DNA from: an uncultured Subdoligranulum sp. | GTDB taxonomy: Bacteria > Bacillota_A > Clostridia > Oscillospirales > Ruminococcaceae | Reading direction: 5' to 3' | Assembly (NCBI RefSeq): GCF_937890665.1 | Contig: NZ_CALADU010000088.1 | Span: 1-22,753, forward strand | DNA: 22,753 bases | In this document: positions 14,865 through 22,713 of the stretch, one piece after another | How positions within the stretch are numbered: the stretch's first letter is position 1 | Layout of the letters: every line of letters starts with the position of its first letter | Program-made: the position numbers and the translations under genes | Notes under the pieces: generated by a model | Seen by the model: the letters and a program-made list of their open reading frames with translations, nothing else | What the model was told of the DNA's origin: nothing | The model's database searches: none

Positions 14865-15461
14865 CTATGGTTTTTGTTTGGGCTTAACCAACGTTCGGTT
14901 CATGTATTGGGGATTGATCACGTAAAGGTAGAGCAGGCACACAACCAACAGCGCTGCCGTTCCCACCATGCGAAAGCCGCTGTAATATGCAGCCACTGAG
15001 ATTGCAAATTGAAGCGCGCAATACAGAGATTCGATTTTGACATTCTTCCAATATTGTTTCGGATTTTTTTCGTCGTGCAGACGGTGTGCCATCCAAAGCG
15101 TACTGGCTGCCAACGGAATCCATTTGAACAGTAGAAGACCGCCCAGCGACATCGGAAACGCGTCCGGCGTCATATAGATGCAAACATTCAAAGTCGCCGC
15201 CTGCCAAAGAATCGCCAATATGGTTAGGTTGGTGCGCAAAATCGTCCGATCCTTCCGTTGGTGGAGATAGTTTCCCACCAATTCTTCCATTGGCACTTCA
15301 TAGAGAGATGCCAGCGCCAGCAGATTTTCTGCAGACGGCATCGTCTGGTCGTTTTCCCACTTTGTCACCGCTTGTCGGCTGACGCCCAATCGCTCTGCCA
15401 CCTTCTCTTGGGAGAGTCTTCTCCCCATCCGGTATTGTTTCAATCTGGCTCCAAGGGTCAT
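14865..15461 (-). CDS. XRE-family regulator with C-terminal membrane domain
   Basis: Residues about 1-60 are a Cro/C1-type helix-turn-helix, with RLSQEKVAERLGVSRQAVTKWEN as the DNA-reading core. After a linker come four hydrophobic helices (around LTILAILWQAATLNVCIYM, LGGLLLFKWIPLAASTLWM, YCALQFAISVAAYYSG and GTAALLVVCLLYLYVI), so the regulator is anchored in the membrane and probably senses something there. I prefer the ATG at 15461 (198 residues) because GAGG is 8-9 nt upstream; ATG 15467 is possible. It lies 60 or so bases after the macro-domain gene on the same strand and is likely cotranscribed. A CACACC/GGTGTG inverted repeat (15473-15501) spans the area before its start. Confidence 0.88.
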   Translation of the reverse strand: MTLGARLKQYRMGRRLSQEKVAERLGVSRQAVTKWENDQTMPSAENLLALASLYEVPMEELVGNYLHQRKDRTILRTNLTILAILWQAATLNVCIYMTPDAFPMSLGGLLLFKWIPLAASTLWMAHRLHDEKNPKQYWKNVKIESLYCALQFAISVAAYYSGFRMVGTAALLVVCLLYLYVINPQYMNRTLVKPKQKP

Positions 15462-15526
15462 TTCCATCACCTCACACCATCATGGTACTCCAAACGGTGT
15501 GCCTGCGTCTACCAACTGCTTGGCAA

Positions 15527-16066
15527 CTATCGGTTGCCGTTCCCAGTTTCTTCGCCGTCACAGGCTATCATCTGGGCAAACCGCTGTTGCGCAATGGCGC
15601 AAGTTTCCCGATCAAAAACCACCAGATATACCGTGAGGTCATGGCCTTGCAAAAAGGTGAGAATGGTATCCACCGCTACTTGCAGCGCCTGCTCTTTCGG
15701 GTAGCCGTACACCCCGGAAGATATCAGCGGGAAGGCCACCGTCCGACAATTATGGGCGGCCGCCAGTTCCAACGAGGTACGATAGGCAGAAACCAGCAGC
15801 GCTTGTTCCCCATGACCACCGCCTCGCCAGACCGGCCCTACCGTGTGAATCACATACCGGGCCGGCAGCCGATATCCCTTGGTGATTTTGGCTTGCCCTG
15901 TACGGCACCCGCCCAAGGTGCGGCATTCTGCCAGCAACTGTGGTCCGGCCGCTCGGTGGATAGCGCCGTCTACACCGCCACCGCCCAGCAAGCTCTCGTT
16001 GGCAGCATTGACAATCGCATCCACTTTCATCGTGGTAATGTCGTTTTGGACAATTTGAAAGGACAT
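15527..16066 (-). CDS. Macro-domain ADP-ribose hydrolase (MacroD/YmdB type)
   Basis: Macro domains of this class remove O-acetyl-ADP-ribose or mono-ADP-ribose marks from proteins and nucleic acids. The 179-residue protein is a single macro domain: QNDIT (Asp9, adenine contact), [25 protein letters not shown] at about 17-41 (the ribose and diphosphate loops), and ISSGVYGYP (115-123). The start at 16066 has GGAGG 8 nt upstream and a good promoter behind it. It heads a short unit with the membrane XRE regulator. No ADP-ribosyltransferase is visible nearby, so it is not an obvious toxin-antitoxin pair such as DarTG; a free-standing housekeeping enzyme is most likely. Confidence 0.93.
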   Translation of the reverse strand: MSFQIVQNDITTMKVDAIVNAANESLLGGGGVDGAIHRAAGPQLLAECRTLGGCRTGQAKITKGYRLPARYVIHTVGPVWRGGGHGEQALLVSAYRTSLELAAAHNCRTVAFPLISSGVYGYPKEQALQVAVDTILTFLQGHDLTVYLVVFDRETCAIAQQRFAQMIACDGEETGNGNR

Positions 16067-16094
16067 AGAAACACCTCCTCGCGTGGTTATTTTC

Positions 16095-16123
16095 ATCATA
16101 ACACGAAGAAACGCTGCTGGCAA
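16095..16123 (-). promoter_or_regulatory. Promoter of the macro-domain/XRE unit
   Basis: On the minus strand TTGCCA (16123-16118), 17 bases, TATGAT (16100-16095). The predicted start is near 16088, about 22 bases before the macro-domain start codon and just before its GGAGG site. Confidence 0.72.
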
Positions 16124-16153
16124 TTTAAAAAGCCATCCCCTTCCCCATATTTA

Positions 16154-16183
16154 TTTTCACCGCAGGGAGTTCTGTGTTATAAT
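16154..16183 (+). promoter_or_regulatory. Extended -10 promoter before the DUF2200 gene
   Basis: A perfect TATAAT (16178-16183) preceded by TGT gives an extended -10 (TGnTATAAT). The -35 is weak (TTTTCA, 16154-16159, 18-base spacer). Transcription would start near 16190, before the AGGAGG site of the next gene. It diverges from the macro-domain promoter. Confidence 0.65.
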
Positions 16184-16213
16184 AGGCATAAACACCCCCT
16201 CAGGAGGCACTGT

Positions 16214-16564
16214 ATGGAAAACCAAGCTATTTTTGCCATGAAGTTTGCCAAAGTTTTTCCGCTGTTGATTGCCAAAGCGGAGCGCAAAGGCCGTACCAAG
16301 GCAGAGGTGTACGAGGTGACCCAGTGGCTGACCGGCTATTCTGCCGCGGATCTGGACCGCTTTTTGGAGAGTGACCTTGCCTACGGCGACTTTTTTAACG
16401 ACGCCCCCTGTTTGAACGAGAATCGCCGCCTCATCAAAGGCAGCATTTGCGGCGTAAAGGTGGAAACCATCGAAGATCCGTTGATGCAGGAGATCCGGTA
16501 TCTGGACAAGCTGGTGGATGAATTGGCCAAAGGAAAATCCATGGACAAAATTTTGAGGAAGTGA
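16214..16564 (+). CDS. DUF2200-family protein
   Basis: This 116-residue protein matches the DUF2200 family well: MKFAKVFPLLIAKAERKGRT at the N terminus, WLTGYS, FFNDAPCLNENRRLIKG in the middle, ICGVKVETIEDPLMQEIRYL, and a C-terminal LVDELAKGKSMDKILRK. No biochemical function is established for the family as far as I know. It is a small soluble protein without signal or membrane segment. AGGAGG is 6 nt before the ATG. It is the first gene of a plus-strand set, and the SGNH hydrolase starts 6 bases after its stop. Confidence 0.9.
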   Translation: MENQAIFAMKFAKVFPLLIAKAERKGRTKAEVYEVTQWLTGYSAADLDRFLESDLAYGDFFNDAPCLNENRRLIKGSICGVKVETIEDPLMQEIRYLDKLVDELAKGKSMDKILRK

Positions 16565-16570
16565 AACGGC

Positions 16571-17107
16571 ATGAAGGTCCTTTGCCTCGGTGATTCCAAC
16601 ACCTACGGGTATGATCCCCGGTCTTATTGGGGGGACCGCTACCCCAAAGAGAACCGGTGGGTGGATCTTCTTGCCGCCAAGACCGGCTGGGAGGTCTGCA
16701 ATCAGGGCGAAAATGGTCGCGCCATTCCCCCCGCACCGGTTCTGCTGCCAACGGATACCGATCTGCTGATCGTGATGCTGGGCACCAACGACTTGCTGCT
16801 GGGCGCCTCCCCTGCGACGGCTGCCGCAAAGATGGAGCGCTTTTTGCTGGGCTTGACATTGCCGCGGGACAAACTTCTTTTGGTGGCGCCTCCGCCCATG
16901 GCACGGGGTGAATGGGTGCCCACGACCGCTTTGGTGGGTGCCTCCCACACCTTGGCCGAACTGTATTGCGAGTTGGCGCAGTCCTTGGGCATCCGGTTTG
17001 CTGACGCCGGCGCGTGGGACATTTCTTTGACTTATGACGGCGTCCACTTTACCGAGCAGGGGCATCATGCCTTTGCGCAGGGGCTGCTGACGGTATTGCA
17101 TCCATAG
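16571..17107 (+). CDS. SGNH/GDSL-family hydrolase
   Basis: A 178-residue intracellular (no signal peptide) SGNH hydrolase. Block I GDSNTYGYDP carries the nucleophile Ser9, block II Gly46 is in NQGENGR, block III GTND (71-74) carries Asn73, and block V DGVHF carries Asp156 and His159, so the catalytic set is complete. Members hydrolyse esters such as acetylated carbohydrates, lysophospholipids or thioesters; GDSNTYGYDPR resembles the group often called arylesterase or acylhydrolase. It is 6 bases downstream of the DUF2200 gene and 23 bases upstream of a second hydrolase, suggesting shared transcription. The substrate is unknown. Confidence 0.9.
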   Translation: MKVLCLGDSNTYGYDPRSYWGDRYPKENRWVDLLAAKTGWEVCNQGENGRAIPPAPVLLPTDTDLLIVMLGTNDLLLGASPATAAAKMERFLLGLTLPRDKLLLVAPPPMARGEWVPTTALVGASHTLAELYCELAQSLGIRFADAGAWDISLTYDGVHFTEQGHHAFAQGLLTVLHP

Positions 17108-17130
17108 CGTGAAGCGAGGCGAATACAGCA

Positions 17131-17808
17131 ATGCGCACATTTACAATAGAGGGAAAAACCGTATCCGTCTATCCCTGTGAACAACCGGGCGCCCCCATCG
17201 TGTATTTGAATACTTTTGCCGAGGAGGGGCAGCAGATTTGGCGGGAACTGTGTCAGAATCAATCGACTTCCTTTTCTTTGGTTTCCGTGACTGATCTGGA
17301 CTGGAACCATGATATGGTCCCTTGGGACGCTCCCCCGCTCTTCAAAAAAGCGCCGCCCTGCACCGGCGGTGCCGATGCCTATCTGCACCTGCTGACCCAC
17401 ACCATTTTGCCTGCCGTGGAAGCAGAACTGCCCGGACCGCCTTGCTGGCGCGGTTTGGCCGGCTACTCTTTGGCCGGTTTGTTCGCCCTCTATGCCATGT
17501 ACCAAACCGATGCATTTTCCCGGTTTGCCAGTATGTCTGGTTCACTCTGGTTTCCCGGGCTCCAAGAATATCTTTTTACCCATAACGTAAAACGCCCGCC
17601 AGATTGTCTGTATTTTTCTTTGGGCGATAAGGAATGCAAAACCCGTAACCCGGTTTTACAAACCGTGCAAGAAAACACCCAAAACATCCAGCGTTATTAC
17701 CAAAGTCACGGCATCTGTACAACGTTTCAGATGCATCCCGGCAATCATTACAGCCATGCTGCCGAGCGCACCGCTGCCGGCATTCGTTGGTTATCAGCTC
17801 ACCCCTAA
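17131..17808 (+). CDS. Alpha/beta hydrolase, esterase D/enterochelin esterase-like
   Basis: A 225-residue alpha/beta hydrolase. IVYLNTF (23-29) is the first core strand, the nucleophile elbow GYSLAG (111-116) holds Ser113, SLGDKECKTRN (163-173) probably gives the acid Asp166, and GNHYSHA (204-210) gives the His. The layout fits the esterase D/IroE-like family, which cleaves small esters including siderophores; no siderophore genes are nearby, so that activity is not claimed. No signal peptide is seen. The ribosome site is modest (GCGAGG about 13 nt upstream). It is the last gene before a strong terminator and is probably cotranscribed with the SGNH hydrolase. Confidence 0.85.
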   Translation: MRTFTIEGKTVSVYPCEQPGAPIVYLNTFAEEGQQIWRELCQNQSTSFSLVSVTDLDWNHDMVPWDAPPLFKKAPPCTGGADAYLHLLTHTILPAVEAELPGPPCWRGLAGYSLAGLFALYAMYQTDAFSRFASMSGSLWFPGLQEYLFTHNVKRPPDCLYFSLGDKECKTRNPVLQTVQENTQNIQRYYQSHGICTTFQMHPGNHYSHAAERTAAGIRWLSAHP

Positions 17809-17927
17809 TCGCCCCAGCCGCACAGTGCCAAAGCATTGTCTTTCTCTCGTTCTATTCCAATTTTGATCAATCATATCGTCCTTCTTTGCCTTTCTTGTAG
17901 AAACATTCTTGCTTGGGAAACACACAA

Positions 17928-17975
17928 AACAGCCCGCCGAGTTTTCTGTCGGCGGGCTGTTCTCTTTCTTTTTTA
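17928..17975. terminator. Strong terminator after the esterase gene
   Basis: AACAGCCCGCCGA (17928-17940), an 8-base loop and TCGGCGGGCTGTT (17949-17961) form a perfect 13-bp stem followed by CTCTTTCTTTTTT on the plus strand. On the minus strand it is followed by TTTTGTGTGTTT, so it may also end transcripts coming from the aldo/keto reductase side. Confidence 0.9.
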
Positions 17976-18110
17976 GAAACGATGGCCTTAACCATGGACA
18001 TTGCCATAGCAACTCTTTCGGCGGTAGATCTTCGCCCCCTTAACAGGACCTGTTGCTACCGGAACTGAGAGGGCAGCGTGCCCCCTTCACCGGAGACGGC
18101 ACGTGCCGTC
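17976..18110 (-). other. Structured intergenic segment with no gene
   Basis: The 302 bases between the esterase and the aldo/keto reductase hold no convincing gene. The first 120 contain the terminator; the remaining 135 are full of pairing. There is a perfect 16-base palindrome (GACGGCACGTGCCGTC, 18095-18110), a GGGCA/TGCCC stem inside CCGG/CCGG flanks, a TAGCAAC/GTTGCTA pair (18007-18013 with 18052-18058) enclosing GGCG/CGCC, and an ATGGC/GCCAT stem (17982-18007). Read on the minus strand the stems lead into the terminator, as in an sRNA or a structured 3' UTR. I do not recognise the RNA class. Confidence 0.4.
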
Positions 18111-19280
18111 TTACCACAGTTTAAGGACTTTTACCCCCAAACGGGCCGTTTTGTACAGAGGGCCTTCCAATTCTTTGGCAGCGTCTTTCAGCAGGCTGCG
18201 AATCGGCAGGTGCTGCGGGCAATGCCGCTCACATTGCCCACAGCCAACGCACTGGCTGGCACCAGTCCCCTTGCGCCGCAGGCCCGTAGTAAGCAGGTAT
18301 TGCATCTTGGCATGGTTGCCCTCGGTAGCCGCGCGATTATAGCTGGCAAATACCCCCGGAATATCCACCCCCGCCGGACAGGGTTGGCAGTACCCACAAC
18401 CGGTACACCCCACCCGCATGGAGGCTTGCAGATCTGCCCGCAGTTCCGCTACAAAGGCATGTTCTTCCGGCGTCATACAGCCGGGATAGGCTTCGTCTGC
18501 CTGCGCGGCATTGTCCTGAATCATTTCCAGACTGTTCATGCCGGATAGCACCACCGTGACACCCGGCTGGTCCCACAACCATCGCAAGCCCCACCCTGCT
18601 GCGGTGCGGCCGCTCTCTCCCACTCGCTTTTCTGCCTCGGCAGATAGCCCTGTGATTAGTCGCCCGCCGCGCAGCGGCTCCATAATGATGACCGGAATCC
18701 CCTGAGCCGCAGAGGCTTCCAGCCCTTTACGTCCTGCTTGCGTGTGCTCATCCAGATAGTTGTACTGAATCTGACAAAAATCCCAGTCATAGGCGTTGAG
18801 CAATTCCAAAAAGGCTGCTGTATCCCCATGGAACGAAAATCCGATGCGGCCAATCGCCCCGGTGCATTTCTTCTCCTCGATCCATTCCCGGATCCCCAGA
18901 CCGCACAATTTCTGCCAAGCGGCCAGATCGGTGAGCATGTGCATCAGGTAAAAGTCAATGTGGTCCGTACCCAAACGGGACAGTTGTTCCTGAAAACAGC
19001 GCTCCATGCCCGCCTTAGATTTGATGAGATATTGGGGAAGTTTATCTGCTATATAAACCTGATCTCGGCACTTTAAACGGCGCAGCGCTTCGCCCAGCGC
19101 CGCCTCGCTGCCGCCGTAGACATAGGCGGTGTCAAAATAGTTCACCCCCAGTTTGACCGCTTCTCCGATCTGCTCGGTAGTGGCGTCCAAATCTATTTTT
19201 CCGCCTTTTTTGGGGAATCGCATACATCCATATCCCAGAACGGACAAATTGGTATCGGTTTTATCGCTGCGATATTGCAT
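18111..19280 (-). CDS. Aldo/keto reductase with C-terminal 2x[4Fe-4S] domain
   Basis: The 389-residue protein joins an aldo/keto reductase barrel (about 1-280) to a ferredoxin-like tail. The catalytic tetrad is complete: Asp50 and Tyr55 in FDTAYVYG, Lys80 in ADKLP, His114 in YLMH. The tail carries CTGCGYCQPCP and, later, CVGCGQCERHCP, two Cys motifs that each can hold a [4Fe-4S] cluster. This architecture is common in anaerobic Firmicutes as predicted oxidoreductases; the electron partner and substrate are not known. GGAG is 9 nt before the ATG. It has its own promoter and diverges from the marR operon. Confidence 0.93.
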   Translation of the reverse strand: MQYRSDKTDTNLSVLGYGCMRFPKKGGKIDLDATTEQIGEAVKLGVNYFDTAYVYGGSEAALGEALRRLKCRDQVYIADKLPQYLIKSKAGMERCFQEQLSRLGTDHIDFYLMHMLTDLAAWQKLCGLGIREWIEEKKCTGAIGRIGFSFHGDTAAFLELLNAYDWDFCQIQYNYLDEHTQAGRKGLEASAAQGIPVIIMEPLRGGRLITGLSAEAEKRVGESGRTAAGWGLRWLWDQPGVTVVLSGMNSLEMIQDNAAQADEAYPGCMTPEEHAFVAELRADLQASMRVGCTGCGYCQPCPAGVDIPGVFASYNRAATEGNHAKMQYLLTTGLRRKGTGASQCVGCGQCERHCPQHLPIRSLLKDAAKELEGPLYKTARLGVKVLKLW

Positions 19281-19361
19281 TTCGCATTTCTCCTGTAAAC
19301 ACTAATTCACTGCCGCTCAGTTTGGCATCAAAGAAACCATCGGAACGGCTTTTCTGTTTCT

Positions 19362-19390
19362 ATTATAATCAGCGCCTACGGAAAAAACAA
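19362..19390 (-). promoter_or_regulatory. Candidate promoter of the aldo/keto reductase gene
   Basis: On the minus strand TTGTTT (19390-19385), 17 bases, then a perfect TATAAT (19367-19362), about 80 bases before the start codon. The -35 is weak. Nothing else is recognised between 19391 and the marR promoter. Confidence 0.6.
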
Positions 19391-19473
19391 TGCAGCACAC
19401 GCTCTGGTTCTATGCCGGAAGCTTGTGCCTTTTTCTACCACAAAGAATCCAACAAGAAATCATCTTGCCACTA

Positions 19474-19502
19474 TTGACAAACGGCGTCCCAAGGCATATG
19501 AT
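19474..19502 (+). promoter_or_regulatory. Promoter of the marR-FUSC operon
   Basis: A perfect TTGACA (19474-19479), 17 bases, TATGAT (19497-19502). The -10 and the predicted start (about 19509) lie inside the palindromic operator. Confidence 0.85.
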
Positions 19503-19521
19503 TAACAACGTTAATCATATG
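19495..19521. promoter_or_regulatory. Palindromic operator, probably bound by the MarR protein
   Basis: CATATGATTAAC (19495-19506), a 3-base centre and GTTAATCATATG (19510-19521) form a perfect inverted repeat. It covers the -10 and start point and ends just before the AAAGGAG site of marR. MarR regulators usually repress their own operons from sites of this kind. Autoregulation is inference. Confidence 0.8.
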
Positions 19522-19535
19522 CAAAGGAGATTTTT

Positions 19536-19982
19536 ATGGAGTGGACGGATATGATTCACTACCAGCAGCAGATGCAAAAAATCATGCGCGCTCTGTTGCC
19601 AGAACATAAATCGATGCTGACCGTCAGCGAATGTGAGCTTTTGGCGCATCTTTATCTACAGCCTGAGCAAAACACCCCCATCCTGCTCAGTCAGGGCAGC
19701 GGTATGAAAAAAGAAGCGGTTAGCCGCTGCCTAAAAACGCTTTACGAAAAAAACTGTATCTCCAAACAGCGGAATGCTGCCGATGAACGCAGCTATCAGC
19801 TGTTTCTTACCGAAACAGGCCTTGCGGAATTGCGAAAAGGATACGAAAATATTTTGCAGCCCTTTTACGATTTGTGGCGAAGTTCCGGAAAGGATTTCGA
19901 GATGTTTATGTATTATGCAGATAAACTTGCTGCACATATCGAACCGGGAAAGGGAAAAAAACATGAAAATGAAATTTTATGA
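19536..19982 (+). CDS. MarR-family transcriptional regulator
   Basis: A 148-residue winged-helix regulator. N-terminal and C-terminal helices would form the dimer interface. The central part has the DNA-reading helix in GMKKEAVSRCLKTLYEKNCI (about 56-75) and the wing with QRNAADERSYQLFLTETG, where the D-x-R motif typical of MarR wings is kept as DER. AAAGGAG lies 7 nt upstream of the ATG. It overlaps the following membrane-protein gene by 20 bases, so it is almost certainly the regulator of that exporter, responding to a small, perhaps aromatic or toxic, molecule. The region reads more AT-rich than the pyr cluster. Confidence 0.9.
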   Translation: MEWTDMIHYQQQMQKIMRALLPEHKSMLTVSECELLAHLYLQPEQNTPILLSQGSGMKKEAVSRCLKTLYEKNCISKQRNAADERSYQLFLTETGLAELRKGYENILQPFYDLWRSSGKDFEMFMYYADKLAAHIEPGKGKKHENEIL

Positions 19983-21033
19983 CGCATTACAGATGGACCC
20001 TGCCATACTCAAGCGGAAAATCTCTGCTTGTAGCACAAAGCAGGACGAGGCCTATTATTGGACTGCCATTGCGATACGTTCCGTGCTGATTGTGGCCTTT
20101 GCCATTATATTCATAAGCTTTCTGTCCCGTGTGTTTGGCGCCGAAAACACCCCATTGGCCGTAGCACTGTTCTGTATCCTATTGGGAATCCGCTTTGTCA
20201 ATTTCGAGTACTGTATTGGAGATTCGCTCTTGACGCTGGCGGCAGCGCTGGCGATTCTGGTGCTGGGGCCCAGCGCTGCCGCTATACTGCCCCCGCTCTT
20301 TTTAATTCCTCTGCACTTCGTTTGCTTTTTTTCTCTTCTTGCTATTACCACGCAGCGGCCCGAAATGGGCAACGGTGGTTTATACAGTTTCGCATACATC
20401 TATCTCACCGGCAATCCTGTCGCGGGGGAAGCACTGATCCGGCGCGGCCTTTTGGCCTTGACTGGATATATACTCTGCGGTGCGATTTTGTTCGCCAAAC
20501 ACCGCCACCAACACAAAGAGATTCGCTTCCGCCATGTGGTGCAAAAGTTTGATTTGTCCAAACCAGTCTGCTTATGGCAACTACGTATGGCGCTGGGAGT
20601 AAGTCTAGTTCTGACTGCCGGGCAGGTTTTTGGCGTAGAACGATTTATGTGGATGGGTTTTGCCTGCGCTTCCCTCTTGTCGGAATATCCCTACTCCAAC
20701 AACACTCTTCCCCGCTTTTGGCAGCGGATTATCGGTGCGGTTGCAGGGTCCTGCCTATTTTTTGTTCTGTATTCGATACTGCCGGAATCCATGCACCCAC
20801 TGTTAGGACCGTTGGGCGGTCTGTGTCTGGGTTTTTGCATCGATTACCGCTATAAAACCGCCATGAATTGCCTAGGTGCCCTAATGTTGGGGGCCGGAAT
20901 CTACGGACTTCAGAGCGCTGTGGTCCTGCGAATTGCCGATACAGTTTTAGGCGTAACATTTGGTCTCGTGTTTGCAGCGATTTTTCATCATCTGGTGGCA
21001 AGTCGTTTTCTGCCTGAGCCACAGACCAAGTAA
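19963..21033 (+). CDS. FUSC-like membrane transporter
   Basis: A 356-residue integral membrane protein with about ten or eleven hydrophobic helices in two blocks. The first block (about 32-185) ends at a basic cytoplasmic stretch, KHRHQHKEIRFRH. The second (about 205-345) contains FMWMGFACASLLSEYP and LGPLGGLCLGFCIDYRYKT, reminiscent of the fusaric acid resistance/aromatic acid exporter (FUSC) families. Export of an aromatic or weak acid compound is the best guess, not shown by the sequence. The ATG at 19963 lies inside the end of marR after AAAGGG; a second ATG at 19969 is possible. A terminator-like hairpin begins about 60 bases after the stop. Confidence 0.72.
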   Translation: MKMKFYDALQMDPAILKRKISACSTKQDEAYYWTAIAIRSVLIVAFAIIFISFLSRVFGAENTPLAVALFCILLGIRFVNFEYCIGDSLLTLAAALAILVLGPSAAAILPPLFLIPLHFVCFFSLLAITTQRPEMGNGGLYSFAYIYLTGNPVAGEALIRRGLLALTGYILCGAILFAKHRHQHKEIRFRHVVQKFDLSKPVCLWQLRMALGVSLVLTAGQVFGVERFMWMGFACASLLSEYPYSNNTLPRFWQRIIGAVAGSCLFFVLYSILPESMHPLLGPLGGLCLGFCIDYRYKTAMNCLGALMLGAGIYGLQSAVVLRIADTVLGVTFGLVFAAIFHHLVASRFLPEPQTK

Positions 21034-21069
21034 TTGGTTTTTAGCATGCCTATACTTTGGCATTTTCCC

Positions 21070-22713
21070 CTAGGGATGCCGCATGCAACAGAAAATCTCC
21101 CTAACCGTTCCTACTTGGAAAATGGTTGGGGAGATTTTTCTCATTGCCAATGTGCTCAGGGTAGTTCCTATCCCTATAAAGCCTTTTGATTGCAGCCTGT
21201 CCTGCGCCAATCCCGCCGCCGAAATGTCCCCATTCAGCCGACCGTTCCTGTTGATCAGAAAGTTTGGGCGGGAAGCCCCGGGGGGCGGCCAGGCCCCCCG
21301 GTATAAATTGCTTTCCAGTGTAATGCGCGGATATTCCTTCCGCCCGTTGACCTCACAGACCAGCGTCTGGGGTTCGGGCGCCAAATCCAACACCCAGGCG
21401 AACCGCGTGTCGTCGATGGGTGTGATGCGGCGGACAAAGTTCTGGATGAACCACTCGCTCACCATACCGTCGGTGAAATCCACCGCTTCGCAGAGGCTGG
21501 CCTCAATTGCGTCCATGTCCAGCGCCTTGTGGTCCCCCTGCTTGGCCAGCAGCTCCGCTTTTTCCTTGTTGACCCGCTGCTGCTGGACGCCGATCTCGTT
21601 GCTCTGCTCTACAAACTGGCTCAGGGTGATCTGGTTGGATGCCTTCATCATGATCAGGTTATCCAGCCGTTGGTTCAGGGCGTCCATCCGCTTGTCCAGC
21701 GCTTTCAGCTTGGCCGGATCGGCGCTTTCCTCCCGATAGCAGGCGTTGAGCATCCGGCAGGCTTCCAGCACTGCCTCCCGACGGTTGCTCCACACGGTCT
21801 CAAAGATTTTCAAAGCCATCAGTTCCAGTTTCCATTCCGGGAAGGCTTTCAGTTCACAGACGCCCTCGGGCAGGCCGTGCTTCTTCAGATACAGGGCGGA
21901 TTGCCTCTTGTGGCGGTAGCACTCAAAGCCATAGACCTGCGTACCGTCCCTCTTGGTGTTCCACAGATACCGCCGCAGCTTGGAACCGCAGTGGCACACC
22001 AGCTTGGTGACCCAGACGTTCTTGGCGACGGTTCCGCCGTACTTGCGGGGCTTGCCGTTCTCGTCCAGCAGGTTCCGCTGGCGGCTTCGGCGGATGTCGT
22101 TGCACCGGTGCCAGAGTTCCTCGTCGATGATGGGGGTGAAGTTTCCCTTTTTCAGGATGTAGGTTTCCTCGTCGTTGTTCTTCTTCCGGCTGTGTTCCAG
22201 CAGGTCAGTGGTCTGGGTGCGGTTGTAGACGCAGTAGCCCATGTAGGTGGGATTGCGCAGGATACGGGTGATCTTGCTGGAATCCCATTTCAGGCGGCCA
22301 CCGCCGTCCTTGCGGCCTTTCGCAATCAGGGCTTTGGCCACCTTTCCCAGCCCGTCGCCAGTGGCGTACTGTTCAAAGATCATCCGCACCGTTTCGGCCT
22401 GTTCCTCGTTGATGATGTAGGTCTTGTGGATCTTGTCCAGGTCGTAGCCCAGAATGTTGCCATTGCCGTACAGCACACCCTTTTCCCGGCTCATCTGGAT
22501 GCCTGCCCGCACCCGTTCGCTGATCTTGCGGCTTTCCTCCTGGGCCATCGTGGCCATGATGGTAAGCCACAGTTCTCCGTCGTTGTCCATCGTCCAGATG
22601 TTGTCAGAGGCGAAGTAGACTTCCACTCCCAGCTTGCTCAGCTTCCGGGTATAGGACAGTGTATCCACCGTATTGCGGGCGAAGCGGCATTTGGAGACCC
22701 CCAGTTTGTTTAC
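21070..22713 (-). pseudogene. Large serine recombinase lacking its catalytic N-terminal part
   Basis: The frame gives about 547 residues of a large serine recombinase (transposon/ICE resolvase-invertase type). It begins in the late catalytic domain, with CRFARNTVDTLSYTRKL and IMATMAQEESRKISERVRAG. The recombinase domain follows (GYDLDKIHKTYIINEEQAETV, then ILRNPTYMGYCVYNR), then a zinc-ribbon-like CHCGSKLRR and a coiled coil (about KALDKRMDALNQRLDN). The first 65 or so residues, which hold the nucleophile Ser in YxRxS, are missing, and an in-frame TGA lies at 22714-22716. The final 30 residues are coded across a terminator hairpin, so the natural stop may also be lost. It looks like a decayed or rearranged mobile-element gene. 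Confidence 0.82.
21092..21139. terminator. Terminator-like hairpin after the FUSC gene, inside the recombinase reading frame
   Basis: AAAATCTCCCTAACC (21092-21106) pairs with GGTTGGGGAGATTTT (21124-21138), 15 bp with one T-G pair, and ends in a T5 run on the plus strand; TTTTCTG follows on the minus strand. It overlaps the last codons of the minus-strand recombinase frame. Confidence 0.7.

Noticed and set aside
15527..16066. Macro domain as a DarG-type antitoxin
   Set aside because: No DarT-like ADP-ribosyltransferase gene is adjacent, and the protein is a single MacroD-like domain without the DarG C-terminal part.
17990..18085. Lysine-type or other known riboswitch (GCCGAAAG and AAGGGGGCG on the minus strand)
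   Set aside because: The resemblance is limited to short strings; the closing stem and other core elements are absent, and no gene lies downstream on that strand.
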